This document shows, piece by piece, positions 1 to 8,340 of a DNA stretch of 64,000 nucleotides. The notes beneath the pieces were generated by a model, which saw only the letters and a program-made list of their open reading frames with translations, did not search any database and was not told where the DNA came from. A program made the translations under genes and the position numbers. Positions within the stretch are counted from its first letter, which is position 1. Every line of letters starts with the position of its first letter. This DNA is from JAHRAW01 sp965249835 (GTDB lineage Bacteria > Pseudomonadota > Gammaproteobacteria > Arenicellales > Poriferihabitantaceae), in contig CBDFMY010000003.1 in the NCBI GenBank assembly GCA_965249835.1, positions 558,001-622,000 on the forward strand, written 5' to 3'.

Positions 1-318
1 ATCGACGACGAAGTAAACTATCTTTACGACCCGTTGCATCCGTCGGTGTTGCGGCTCATCAAAAACACTATTGACGCCGGTAAAGCCGCCGGCATCCCGG
101 TGTCGATGTGCGGAGAGATGGCCGGGGATACCGCCTATACCCGCATCCTGCTGGGCATGGGGCTACGCGAATTCAGCATGGACCCGGCCTCCCTGCTGGA
201 GGTGAAACGACAAATCCGCCTGACCGACGCCGGCCAACTCGCCGCTCAGGTGGCGGAGTTGCTGACCACCGCCGAACCGGAACGAATCCGGCAGATGACG
301 GCGGAGATTAATAAGTAG
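1..318 (+). CDS. ptsI: PTS enzyme I (PEP-protein phosphotransferase), C-terminal part
   Basis: The frame is open from the first base, so the gene starts outside the window and only the last 105 residues are present. This is the end of the PEP-binding TIM-barrel domain of enzyme I, which phosphorylates HPr from phosphoenolpyruvate in the cytoplasm. The segment VSMCGEMAGD carries the active-site cysteine loop typical of the family, followed by the usual LGMGLREFSMDP stretch. It ends convergently 17 bases from the ABC permease stop. It could instead be a PtsP/fusion variant, because the distinguishing N-terminus is not visible. Confidence 0.85.
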   Translation: MDDEVNYLYDPLHPSVLRLIKNTIDAGKAAGIPVSMCGEMAGDTAYTRILLGMGLREFSMDPASLLEVKRQIRLTDAGQLAAQVAELLTTAEPERIRQMTAEINK

Positions 319-335
319 GCGAACTCCTTATTGCC

Positions 336-1109
336 CTAAGTACGAATCCCAAACCCGCGGTTGAGCAATTTCAGGTTGAGTAAAAACAGGGCGACGATGA
401 ATAGCAGTATGAGAAAAAAGGAAACGCCGAGGCCGATGTCGGTGATGCCGAGGAAGCCGTAGCGGAATGCGTTGATCATATACAGGATTGGGTTAATGTG
501 AGATACCCCGTGCCAAAAATCCGGCAGCAGTTTTATCGAGTAAAAAACGCCGCCGAGATAAGTGAGCGGGGTCAGGATGAAGGTCGGGACGATGGAGATG
601 TCGTCAAATTTTTCGGCGAACATGCCGTTCAAAAAGCCGCCGAGGGAAAACAGCACCGCGGTCAGCACGATGACGCTGATCATCACCGGGTAGTTGTGGA
701 TCGACAGTCGGCTGAAAAACAATGACACCACGGTGACGATCACCCCGACCAGAATGGCGCGCACCACTCCGCCGCTGACATAGCCGAGCAGGATGATGCT
801 GTTGGGGGTCGGCGAGACTTGTAGTTCCTCGATGGAGCGCTGGAACTTGGCGCTGAAAAAAGAAGACGATACATTGGCGTAGGCGTTGGTGATGACCGAC
901 ATCAGGATCAGCCCCGGCACGATGAAGTCGATGTAGCGGTAGCCATCCATCTCGCCAATGCGCGGCCCAATGAGGTTGCCGAAGATGACGAAATACAACG
1001 ATGTGGTCATCACCGGCGGCAGCAAGGTTTGCTGCCAGATGCGCATGAAGCGGGTTACTTCCTTGCGCACTATGGTGAGGTAGGCGGTGCGGATGCCGTG
1101 GTAGTTCAT
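336..1109 (-). CDS. ABC-2 type transporter permease
   Basis: A 257-residue integral membrane protein of the ABC-2 permease family, the membrane half of a two-gene exporter. Hydrophobic segments are spread along the length (about six), for example around residues 28-48, 62-80, 110-135 and 140-162, and near the C-terminus. The start overlaps the stop of the upstream ATPase gene by four bases, so the two are translationally coupled. The architecture resembles the E. coli YadG/YadH pair. The substrate cannot be inferred. It is the last gene of the purM-led minus-strand run. Confidence 0.88.
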   Translation of the reverse strand: MNYHGIRTAYLTIVRKEVTRFMRIWQQTLLPPVMTTSLYFVIFGNLIGPRIGEMDGYRYIDFIVPGLILMSVITNAYANVSSSFFSAKFQRSIEELQVSPTPNSIILLGYVSGGVVRAILVGVIVTVVSLFFSRLSIHNYPVMISVIVLTAVLFSLGGFLNGMFAEKFDDISIVPTFILTPLTYLGGVFYSIKLLPDFWHGVSHINPILYMINAFRYGFLGITDIGLGVSFFLILLFIVALFLLNLKLLNRGFGIRT

Positions 1110-2026
1110 GCCATCCGTCCCTCATCCACCATGTCGAGGAACAGCCGTTCCAGCCGGTTGGTTTTGTTTCGCATACTGCGCACCTTGATGTTGTGTTGGT
1201 CGAGTTGTTCGAAAATAATATTGACGCTACCGCCTTTGGGAATGTCTATCTCAAGCGTGGTCGGGTTTTTCAGCAACCAGTTGGGCAGGTTTTCGGGTAA
1301 TGTTTCAAGCGGCTCGGCAAGATCCAGCACATAGGTTTCCTGTTGCAGTTTTTCCAGCAGTTGCTTGGTGCCGGTGTTTTCGATCAGCCGGCCCTGGTCG
1401 ATGATGGCGACATTGCGACACAAACTTTCGGCTTCCTCAAGATAATGCGTGGTCAGGATGATGGTGGTGCCGGAGTCGTTGATGCGGGTAAGGTATTCCC
1501 ACATCGAGCGGCGAATCTCGATGTCAACGCCGGCGGTGGGCTCGTCAAGGATCAGCAGTTTCGGCTCGTGCATCAACGCCCGCGCAATCATCAGCCTGCG
1601 TTTGAGGCCGCCCGACAACGTCTGCGTCCTCTCATCGCGTTTTTCCCATAGCCCCAGTTGGCTCAAATACTCCTCGGCCCGCCGCGCCGCGGTTTTTCTG
1701 TCGATGCCGTAATAGCCGGCTTGATTGCACACGATCTGCTTCGGTGTTTCGAATATGCTGAAGTTGAACTCCTGCGGCACCACGCCAATGTAGGATTTGG
1801 CGCGCGCAAAGTCGCGGTCGATGTCGGCATCAAAAACCAACACCTTGCCGCGGTCCTTGTTCACCAGCGAACAGATGATGCCGATGGCGGTGGATTTGCC
1901 GGCGCCGTTCCTGCCGAGCAAGGCGAAGAAATCCCCCTGCTCCACCGCCAGGTCAATGCCCTTGAGCGCCACCAAGCCGTTGCCGTAGGTTTTTTTCAGG
2001 TCGGAAATAGTCAGGGCGATGGGCAT
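1106..2026 (-). CDS. ABC transporter ATP-binding protein
   Basis: A 306-residue cytoplasmic ATPase that powers the adjacent ABC-2 permease. Walker A is GRNGAGKST near residues 38-46, the signature LSGGLKRRL near 137-145, Walker B LLILDEP near 157-163 and the H-loop TTHYLEEAE near 192-200. The roughly 100 residues after the core form a C-terminal extension common in YadG/DrrA-like exporters. The start overlaps the end of the upstream GNAT gene by 16 bases, and the stop overlaps the permease start by four. Confidence 0.92.
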   Translation of the reverse strand: MPIALTISDLKKTYGNGLVALKGIDLAVEQGDFFALLGRNGAGKSTAIGIICSLVNKDRGKVLVFDADIDRDFARAKSYIGVVPQEFNFSIFETPKQIVCNQAGYYGIDRKTAARRAEEYLSQLGLWEKRDERTQTLSGGLKRRLMIARALMHEPKLLILDEPTAGVDIEIRRSMWEYLTRINDSGTTIILTTHYLEEAESLCRNVAIIDQGRLIENTGTKQLLEKLQQETYVLDLAEPLETLPENLPNWLLKNPTTLEIDIPKGGSVNIIFEQLDQHNIKVRSMRNKTNRLERLFLDMVDEGRMA

Positions 2027-2511
2027 GATTGTTTTTTCTCGTGCGCGGTTGGCAATAATGTGCGCGTCATTTTAATGTGTTTTATGTCGGCTTCGATAAA
2101 AACATCGCCATCGGCAACAAATCCATGCGCGACATAAAATGATTGTGCGCTCACCTGGGCATGGAGTGAAATGGCGACTACCTGGCGTTGCATGGCGGCT
2201 TCCAGCAAAGTATCGAGAATCGCGCTGCCAACGCCGCGTCCGCGCCACGCTGCCAGCACCGCCATGCGCCCGATTTGTCCGGTGGATTGTTCGGCGCAGA
2301 TAATCAAACGGCCAGTGGCGATGCCAACCCCGCACGCATCGTGCGCCAACGCGTGGAGGTATCGTGCATCGTTGCGGTCGAACTCTTCCGATTCTGACAC
2401 ACCTTGCTCGTCGATAAACACGCGGCGGCGAATCGCGCAAATAATCGCCTGCTGTTGGTGCCAGTCGACGATGGCGGTGGAGTAGTTTTGCCGGTTGGTT
2501 GTCATGGACAA
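2011..2511 (-). CDS. GNAT family N-acetyltransferase
   Basis: A 166-residue GNAT acetyltransferase. The acetyl-CoA binding motif A is visible as RMAVLAAWRGRGVGS around residues 92-106, and the C-terminal part (FYVAHGFVADGDVF) follows the usual beta-6/7 pattern. The opening stretch with RRRVFIDEQGVSESEEFD resembles ElaA/YjdJ-like members. The acetyl acceptor is unknown. It lies in the purM-purN-DUF3108 operon, 16 bases after the DUF3108 gene, and its end overlaps the ABC ATPase start. Confidence 0.85.
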   Translation of the reverse strand: MSMTTNRQNYSTAIVDWHQQQAIICAIRRRVFIDEQGVSESEEFDRNDARYLHALAHDACGVGIATGRLIICAEQSTGQIGRMAVLAAWRGRGVGSAILDTLLEAAMQRQVVAISLHAQVSAQSFYVAHGFVADGDVFIEADIKHIKMTRTLLPTAHEKKQSCPSP

Positions 2512-2527
2512 CTCATCATCAAACCCA

Positions 2528-3331
2528 TTACTCGCCGACTTGCGTCAAGTTGGTCGCCAGTGATTGCGAGAGCAGCGTCAGACTGCTGGTGTTGTCGCGT
2601 TTGCTGACTATAATTTTAAGCGGAATGTGCGCTTCCCTGTTTTGTGTGTCGTGCGGTTTTCGCAACCAAACGGTCACCGTGTGGTCGGGTTGGTTGGTGC
2701 GGTGGCGGCGTATTCGCCAACTGGCAAAGGTGCCAGCCGGTACCGTAACCATCTCCGCCAGCGGTGCTTCATAGCGATATTCGCGCGATCGTTTGGTGCT
2801 TACTTCGTACGCCAGCGTGTCTTCAATTTGATCAATCCGGCGTAGCATCAACAGCAACGGAAACGCCGCCGCTTCAAGGCGATGGCCGGTAGCAATCGCA
2901 AGATGTTTACCGTTGCCAAATTCGATGCGTGCGCCGGCGCGGTTGACGCGAAAATCGCGCTCGCGGACTTCGCCGTTGCGCTTGACCCCGCGCTCGTGTC
3001 CGTGCGCAAGCACCACTTGGCCGAGTTCGCGTATAAAGTGCGTGGTGATGACATGCGATCCGACGAACAACGCCGTGAGCCAGTTTGGTTCGGCGGTGGA
3101 GGTAACGACATAACCATCGTCCGCCGTGCGAATGTCAATCACAATTTCGCCGGCGTTCTTGCCGCCGTAGGACGCCGCATAACGCAAGGTTTGGTCGGCG
3201 ATGGTCGCGCTGATGTTTTCCGCGTACGCGCCATTAAAAAAAACCACAGGGAACAATAAAATAATCGCGCATAAAAAGTTACGACATCGACATAAAAACC
3301 CAGCGCACGGGAAAAGAAAAAAAGGTTGCAT
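2528..3331 (-). CDS. DUF3108 domain periplasmic protein
   Basis: A 267-residue protein with a long hydrophobic signal sequence (about residues 1-37, ending near NGAYA), so it is probably exported to the periplasm. The rest is the beta-rich DUF3108 domain (YAASYGGKNAGEIVIDI, later RREYRYEAPLAEMVTVPAGTF-type strands). No biochemical function is established. Its ATG shares one base with the purN stop (TAATG), which implies translational coupling. A DUF3108 gene beside purMN is a common arrangement in gammaproteobacteria. Confidence 0.8.
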   Translation of the reverse strand: MQPFFLFPCAGFLCRCRNFLCAIILLFPVVFFNGAYAENISATIADQTLRYAASYGGKNAGEIVIDIRTADDGYVVTSTAEPNWLTALFVGSHVITTHFIRELGQVVLAHGHERGVKRNGEVRERDFRVNRAGARIEFGNGKHLAIATGHRLEAAAFPLLLMLRRIDQIEDTLAYEVSTKRSREYRYEAPLAEMVTVPAGTFASWRIRRHRTNQPDHTVTVWLRKPHDTQNREAHIPLKIIVSKRDNTSSLTLLSQSLATNLTQVGE

Positions 3332-3966
3332 TATGCGCGAGCGGATGCGGCGGTCTGGTGTGTGTCGTCACGACTCGCGTCTGTATACTGTTGCGCGAAT
3401 GTTTGTATCGCGCGCGAATAAATCCGGTGTTCCTCGCGCAACACACGCATGCGTAAAATATCGGCGGTGTCATCGTCGGCGACCTCCACTTCAACTTGCA
3501 TGATGATTGGCCCGTCATCCAGTTCGGCGGTGACCCAGTGCACGGTCGCACCGTGTCGCCGCTGGCCGGCATCAAGGACGCGCTGATGGGTGTCGAGACC
3601 CTTGAACTTCGGCAACAAAGAAGGATGAATATTCATAATCCTGCGCTCAAACCGCGCTACAAACTGCTTCGGGAGAATACGCATGAATCCGCCAAGCACC
3701 ACCAGATCGGGTGCAGAAGATTCCACTTGCCGCAACAACGCTTCGTGGAAATCCGCCATGCGGTCGTAATCGTGACGCGCCACCACAAACGTGGGGACGC
3801 CGGCCCGGCTCGCACGCACCAGACCGAAAGCATCGGCGCGATCGCTAATCACCGCCGACACTTCGGCGCGCAAGGTGCCGTTGGCGATGTTGTCCAGTAT
3901 GGCTTGCAGGTTGCTGCCATCGCCGGAAATCAGCACCACCAGATGGATGCGTGCGTTGTTCATCAT
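3331..3966 (-). CDS. purN: phosphoribosylglycinamide formyltransferase (PurN)
   Basis: A 211-residue enzyme that transfers a formyl group from 10-formyl-THF to GAR, the third step of IMP synthesis. The N-terminal LVVLISGDGSNLQAI is the nucleotide-binding start of the fold. MNIHPSLLP carries the catalytic Asn/His pair, and HWVTAELDDGPI the catalytic Asp. The length fits the family (about 190-220). The purM stop is directly adjacent to its ATG, and the DUF3108 gene follows with a one-base overlap, so this is an operon. Confidence 0.95.
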   Translation of the reverse strand: MMNNARIHLVVLISGDGSNLQAILDNIANGTLRAEVSAVISDRADAFGLVRASRAGVPTFVVARHDYDRMADFHEALLRQVESSAPDLVVLGGFMRILPKQFVARFERRIMNIHPSLLPKFKGLDTHQRVLDAGQRRHGATVHWVTAELDDGPIIMQVEVEVADDDTADILRMRVLREEHRIYSRAIQTFAQQYTDASRDDTHQTAASARA

Positions 3967-5019
3967 TCACACCACCATCACGCATGGTGCGGCACTTTGA
4001 TCATCCTGCGCGCGAATTTGCCCGAGGGGAAACACCGTCTCGTCGCCGTGCGCAAGAATCGCGCTGGCGCGTTTTGCGTCCGCTTCGGCAACCACCACCA
4101 CCAAACCGATTCCGCAGTTGAAGGTGCGCAACATTTCATTCGCATCTATGTTGCCGCTTCGTTGCAACCACTCAAATATTTGCGGCATTACCCAACATTC
4201 GCGATGAATTTCGGCGACCACGCCGTGCGGCAAAACCCGCGGCGGGTTCTCCAGCAAGCCGCCGCCGGTGATGTGGGCGATCGCCGATACCGGCACTTCC
4301 GTCAGCAAGCGCAACAGCGATTTGACATAAATGCGCGTGGGCTCAAGCAGCGCCTCGCCGAGGGTGGAATCTTCGAAACTCAATGACAGATCAGCGCCGT
4401 TTCGTTGCAGAATTTTTCGGATGAGCGAGAAGCCGTTGGAATGAGGTCCGGATGACTTCAAGCCAAGAATCACATCGCCGACTTTTACCCGCGATGGTTC
4501 GATGAGAGCGTCCCGGTCAACCACGCCGACCGCAAATCCGGCGAGGTCGTATTCGCCATCGGCATACATGCCCGGCATCTCGGCGGTCTCGCCGCCGACC
4601 AGTGCGCAACCGGCCAACTCGCAACCGCGCGCGATGCCTTCGATTACCGTTTCAACCTGGTCGCCCTGCAATTGGCTGGTGGCGAAATAATCGAGGAAAT
4701 ACAGGGGCTCGGCGCCGTGCACGATAATGTCGTTGACGCACATCGCCACCAGGTCGATGCCGATGGTGTCATGGCGTTCCAGCATGGCCGCCAGTTTCAG
4801 TTTGGTGCCGACACCGTCGGTGGCCGACACCAGCACCGGATTACGGAAGCGTTCCGGCGGTAATTGATAGAGCGCGCCGAATCCACCCAGCCCGCCGAGC
4901 ACACCGCTGCCGTGGGTGCGGTGGGCGATGGGTTTGATGCGCTCGGCGAGTTGGTTGCCGGCGTCAATGCTGACGCCGCTGTCGCTGTATCGCAGGGAGT
5001 TAGTGTTGGGCGAGTTCAA
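3967..5019 (-). CDS. purM: phosphoribosylformylglycinamidine cyclo-ligase (PurM)
   Basis: A 350-residue AIR synthetase catalysing the ATP-dependent ring closure of FGAM in purine synthesis. Diagnostic segments are SATDGVGTKLKLA (nucleotide/substrate loop), DYFATSQLQ, and GGETAEMPGMY near residues 150-160. The C-terminal half has the AIRS-C pattern LLENPPRVLP and FNCGIGLVVVV. It is the promoter-proximal gene of the minus-strand operon with purN. The upstream region beyond 5020 contains repeat fragments, and no clear promoter was picked out. Confidence 0.96.
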   Translation of the reverse strand: MNSPNTNSLRYSDSGVSIDAGNQLAERIKPIAHRTHGSGVLGGLGGFGALYQLPPERFRNPVLVSATDGVGTKLKLAAMLERHDTIGIDLVAMCVNDIIVHGAEPLYFLDYFATSQLQGDQVETVIEGIARGCELAGCALVGGETAEMPGMYADGEYDLAGFAVGVVDRDALIEPSRVKVGDVILGLKSSGPHSNGFSLIRKILQRNGADLSLSFEDSTLGEALLEPTRIYVKSLLRLLTEVPVSAIAHITGGGLLENPPRVLPHGVVAEIHRECWVMPQIFEWLQRSGNIDANEMLRTFNCGIGLVVVVAEADAKRASAILAHGDETVFPLGQIRAQDDQSAAPCVMVV

Positions 5020-5109
5020 CCTGAATTCGGGCGTTCGGCGGGTGAATGGCAGGACTGTGGATTATGCCTTAACCGGTCGGCGGCGTGGCATGCCGTGTCA
5101 CGTCGAAAG

Positions 5110-5240
5110 CGCGTAAATCCAGTGGAACATGTCGTCCGGCGGAGTTGCGATATTCTATGCAAGAATGACGGGGCGGGAAGCGTGTTGTTCGGCTCTCGCG
5201 TCCTGCTCCGCCGAACTACCCGCCGTCCCTGGCGATAAAC
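5110..5240. repeat. mosaic repeat (family B) fragment upstream of purM
   Basis: This stretch repeats material found elsewhere in the window. CCAGTGGAACATGTCGTCCG recurs near 41000, and the segment around 5150-5195 is the reverse complement of about 24360-24410 (same order of tattctatgcaagaatgacg). The surrounding gene-free region 5020-5405 shows no convincing coding sequence. Confidence 0.7.
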
Positions 5241-5405
5241 TGGATTATCCGGGCGAGTTGGGGGCGAATTGGATTACCTTCCTGCCAGTCCATTGCCAAA
5301 CTTTTGCCCGATTTGTCCAGTATGTGGTGGCATCAAACAGTTGATTTTCAGAAAATAAGGCGTATATTCCAATGGACGGCGGGGCGTAATGTGGAATCAT
5401 TCGCC

Positions 5406-5434
5406 TTGATGTTATCCACAGCATGTGCTATTTT
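5406..5434 (+). promoter_or_regulatory. sigma-70-like promoter ahead of mini-ORF
   Basis: A TTGATG -35 box and a TATTTT -10 box are separated by exactly 17 bases. A purine-rich GAGG ribosome site and an ATG follow 20-35 bases downstream. No long gene follows on this strand, which makes the arrangement notable. Confidence 0.5.
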
Positions 5435-5467
5435 CTGACACCACAAACCAATTCATTGAGGTAAATC

Positions 5468-5503
5468 ATGATTACTTTTGGCCCCGGAATTCCCTTGTAT
5501 TAG
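5468..5503 (+). CDS. 11-codon mini-ORF with its own promoter and RBS
   Basis: The ORF reads MITFGPGIPLY and stops. A Shine-Dalgarno-like TTGAGG lies seven to ten bases before the ATG, and a well-spaced promoter lies further upstream (5406-5434). The peptide is not recognised. It may be a leader peptide, a precursor peptide, or the intact 5' end of a gene whose remainder was lost by rearrangement with the neighbouring IS and orphan gene. Translation is inferred only from these signals. Confidence 0.3.
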   Translation: MITFGPGIPLY

Positions 5504-5520
5504 AAAGACCCGTTCTTTAA

Positions 5521-6090
5521 TTAAAGTCGCCCGATTTTTTTAATGATCTCCGAGCAGAATCGGCCGATTCGGCCTTTTTTTTGTTCATCTATTGCCCCTT
5601 CTAATATCGGCATTAATTTTTCTGCATAGTCGGACGTTTTTTCCTGCACGTCTCCAAACCCTTCCCAGATTGCCAATTTCCTTTCCGTTGGCCAAGTCAT
5701 AACCAGATCTTTCTCAAAACTTTCAACGTGTGCACAAAGAAACGCATGTGAATGAAAATATCTCGATAATAATTCTTCCTCACTTTTGCCTCCGTCTATT
5801 TTCTCGCTTTTCAGCCATTCCATCGCTTCTATAATATGTTCGTAGGAAAGATCATTCACTGACGACAAAACAGGATACGGCATATAACTTTTGTCTTCCT
5901 TTATTTTATTTCTGAACACATCATGTTTTCCGACAAAATTCTTATGCCATTCTTGATACACTTTGACATGATGGTAAACAGCATTTAACAGTTTTTTACG
6001 CCTCCTGCGATGACTTATCGAAAAAGTATAAATACTAAACAACAAAGCGATGGACGAGATTGCTAAAAAAATGTAGGTTTTTACGAGCAT
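5521..6090 (-). CDS. hypothetical single-pass membrane protein
   Basis: A 189-residue protein, not recognised. Residues 4-24 form one hydrophobic helix (IFLAISSIALLFSIYTFSI) followed by an Arg/Lys cluster SHRRRRKK, which suggests an N-out anchor with a cytoplasmic helical domain. A GGAGG site lies just upstream of the ATG. Its codon and base use is clearly more AT-rich than the purine or LPS genes, which suggests horizontal acquisition. It sits between a mini-ORF and an IS5-family element, and its downstream end faces the mini-ORF. Confidence 0.6.
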   Translation of the reverse strand: MLVKTYIFLAISSIALLFSIYTFSISHRRRRKKLLNAVYHHVKVYQEWHKNFVGKHDVFRNKIKEDKSYMPYPVLSSVNDLSYEHIIEAMEWLKSEKIDGGKSEEELLSRYFHSHAFLCAHVESFEKDLVMTWPTERKLAIWEGFGDVQEKTSDYAEKLMPILEGAIDEQKKGRIGRFCSEIIKKIGRL

Positions 6091-6155
6091 TCTGCTACCT
6101 CCAAAATAATAAAGTAACCGAATGCTAACACAGTCGGATGGTTTTTTATTTTATT

Positions 6156-7417
6156 GAGACCTTTGCATAAATCAAGCCTAAATCATACTTGATCCGGTAA
6201 AATAAAAGACCTCTAAACAACCACCAAAACCAACTCAAAATGTCCTGGAAACAAACCGCCCAACACTCAATGGCAGACATGCTTGTGGTCGAGCATAAAT
6301 CCCTGAGCGAACTTGACGATGTGCACAGCATCATTAACTGGAAAGAGATAGAGACCACCCTGTCCAATCTATACTCATCTAAAAGAGGCGTGCCTGCCCG
6401 CCGCTGATGATGTTCAAGATCCTAATCCTGCAAGCGTGGTATAACCTAAGCGATGAATCTTTGGAAAAACAAATTGCCAGGGATTTGATGTTCAGGCGCT
6501 TTATTGACTTAAGTTTGAGTGAAGCGGTGCCGGACCACACGACCATCTGGCGTTTCAGAAACCTGCTGAACACCGAGAACCTTTTAGAGCCGCTATTAGA
6601 GCAAATTAACACGCACCTGGAGCAAAACAGCATTATCGTCTCAGTCGGTTCAATCAACCTCATTGACGCCACGGTGATAAAAGCCAAGCAATCACGCAAA
6701 CGCAAGGGCAAGGATGGCAATAACACGCAAGACCCGGAGGCCGGTTACCACGTCAAGGTCGCCGCTGATGGCAAGCGCAAAACCACCTACGGCTTCAAGA
6801 TGCACGCCAATACGGATGGACATGGTTTTGTCAAGAAGATGACCTGCACGCCAGGCAATGTGCATGACTCACAAGAGAGGGACAAACTGCTAGTCAAAAC
6901 CCATGGGCAAGTTTACGCGGACAGCGCATATGCCAATCAGGAAAACGACAGGAAACTGGGCCGGCAAAACAATAAAGTTCTGCACCGGGCTTATAGAAAC
7001 AAACCGTTGACCGACCAACAAAAACAGCAAAACAGGCAACGTTCAGGCATCCGTTATATCGTCGAGCGCACCTTTGGGCTATTAAAACAACATCACGGAT
7101 TAGGTCAGGCAAGACACCTTGGGCTGGAAAGAAACAAAAGCAGAGCGCAACTGATTGCGATGACTCATAATCTTAAAACCGGGATGAATATTTTCAAGCA
7201 AATGCGAAGTTCACCGGCGTGTTGCGTCTAAAAGGCGGGGGGAAAGGCAAAACAGCAACCCAACCAACCAAAGCTAAGTAAATCGGGTTGGTTTGTGAAA
7301 GTTTTTCAAAAAAAACGAGGCTTTTTGGAAATATCTTTAGGGTGTTAACGAGTCAAGACCCTGAAAAATCTCAGAAACAGGGTTATGAGAAATGATTATG
7401 GATTATGCAAAAGTCTC
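6156..7417 (+). mobile_element. IS5-family insertion sequence (1.26 kb)
   Basis: The ends are imperfect inverted repeats: GAGACCTTTGCATAA at 6156 and, as reverse complement at 7417, GAGACTTTTGCATAA. The five bases TTATT flank both sides (6151-6155 and 7418-7422), consistent with a target duplication although this is longer than the 2-4 bp typical of most IS5 subgroups. The element carries one frameshifted transposase. About 190 bases after the transposase are non-coding and include a polyA run and a GTTTTTC-rich stretch. Confidence 0.88.
6240..7231 (+). pseudogene. IS5-family transposase, split by a frameshift
   Basis: The first frame (6240-6407) encodes MSWKQTAQHSMADMLVVEHK... and ends at a TGA inside CCGCTGATGATG. 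The second frame continues as PPLMMFKILILQAWYNLSDE and runs to 7231. The DDE region is visible as NLIDATVIKAK, CTPGNVHDSQ, VYADSAYANQEN and the late ERTFGLLKQHHG. Family members read through ...PPLMMFK... in one frame, so a one-base shift around 6395-6405 separates the halves. This may be inactivation or programmed frameshifting; the short overlap of the two frames permits either. Confidence 0.85.
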
Positions 7418-7424
7418 TTATTGA

Positions 7425-7575
7425 TTAATCTCGCGCATTTTCTCAATTGTGAAGGCGATGGCGTTGGCAGTTTTTGTATGGTTTCGGTTTCCGGCAGGGT
7501 GAGGGTTCGGTCTTTGCGGGATTTGAGGTATTTGTCCAGGGGTTGGTAGCCACCGCCCCGCCGAAAGCGCGTGAG
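7425..7575 (-). pseudogene. possible degenerate coding remnant next to the IS5 element
   Basis: Reading leftwards from about 7560, one frame gives GGGYQPLDKYLKSRKDRTLT and continues open through LPETETIQKLPTPSPSQLRK into the IS boundary. The pattern resembles the opening of small proteins that begin Y-x-PL-x-x-YL and continue with an LTF-x-EIE stretch, but the match is loose and there is no start codon. The IS5 insertion would have cut its 3' end. This is a weak call. Confidence 0.22.
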
Positions 7576-7640
7576 AATCGTTGCCGTGATTTGCGTGGTC
7601 TGCTACCATCGGCGCGCCCACACTACAACCATCTAATTCA

Positions 7641-8327
7641 ATGAAACTGCAGCACAAGGGACCCGCCCTGCTCGGGTTACTGGACTCCGGGGAGCGGGAA
7701 AAGATACTGGCGCAATGCACCGCCCGCAGATATGCCAAGGGTGAGCAGATTGTCCGCGAAATGGAAAAGGACAACCACATCTATTTTATTGAGCGCGGCA
7801 AGGTGCGGGTTACGCTGTTTTCCAAGGAGGGCCGCGAGGTGAGTTTCAGCATTCTGAAAGCGGGTGATAATTTTGGTGAGATGTCGGTGATTGACGGCAA
7901 GCCCCGCTCTGCTGATGTGATTGCGCTGACCGAAACCGAACTGATCCTCATGCCGCCGCGGGTGTTTCGGCGGATGTTCCAGCGACATCCGGTGGTGGCA
8001 CTGGAATTGCTGCAACAACTAACGGCAATGATTCGGCGTCTGTGCGATCGAATCTTCGAATACTCGACCCTCGGCGTGAACAATCGAATTCACGCCGAAC
8101 TGTTGCGGCTGGCCGGCGACCACATCGACCTTGACGGGGTTGTGCGCATTCCCAATGTGCCGACTCATGCGCAATTCGCCAGCCGCGTGAGTTGTCATCG
8201 TGAGGCGGTCAGTCGGGAATTGAAGGCGCTGGAAAACGAGGGCATTTTGCAAAAGAAAAACCGCAAACTCATCATCCCGGAAATTCAACGCCTGCAAAAA
8301 ATGGTGGACCGGGCGATGGGGCGTTGA
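7641..8327 (+). CDS. Crp/Fnr-family transcriptional regulator
   Basis: A 228-residue cytoplasmic DNA-binding regulator. Residues about 15-125 form a cyclic-nucleotide-type beta roll with the loop GDNFGEMSVIDGKPRSADV. A long dimerisation helix and a C-terminal winged HTH (FASRVSCHREAVSRELKALE) follow. The N-terminus lacks the cysteine cluster of Fnr, so oxygen sensing through an Fe-S cluster is unlikely. Arg in GKPRSADV resembles cAMP-binding members, but the ligand is not determinable. It precedes the CDP-alcohol transferase by 13 bases and may be co-transcribed with it. Confidence 0.9.
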   Translation: MKLQHKGPALLGLLDSGEREKILAQCTARRYAKGEQIVREMEKDNHIYFIERGKVRVTLFSKEGREVSFSILKAGDNFGEMSVIDGKPRSADVIALTETELILMPPRVFRRMFQRHPVVALELLQQLTAMIRRLCDRIFEYSTLGVNNRIHAELLRLAGDHIDLDGVVRIPNVPTHAQFASRVSCHREAVSRELKALENEGILQKKNRKLIIPEIQRLQKMVDRAMGR

Positions 8328-8340
8328 GCCGACGCCGGCA

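Noticed and set aside
604..1125. 173-codon frame overlapping the ABC-2 permease
   Set aside because: Same strand, alternative frame, His/Arg-rich and without a ribosome site.
3496..4386. Long plus-strand frame opposite purN/purM
   Set aside because: His/Arg/Gln-rich antisense shadow of well-identified genes.
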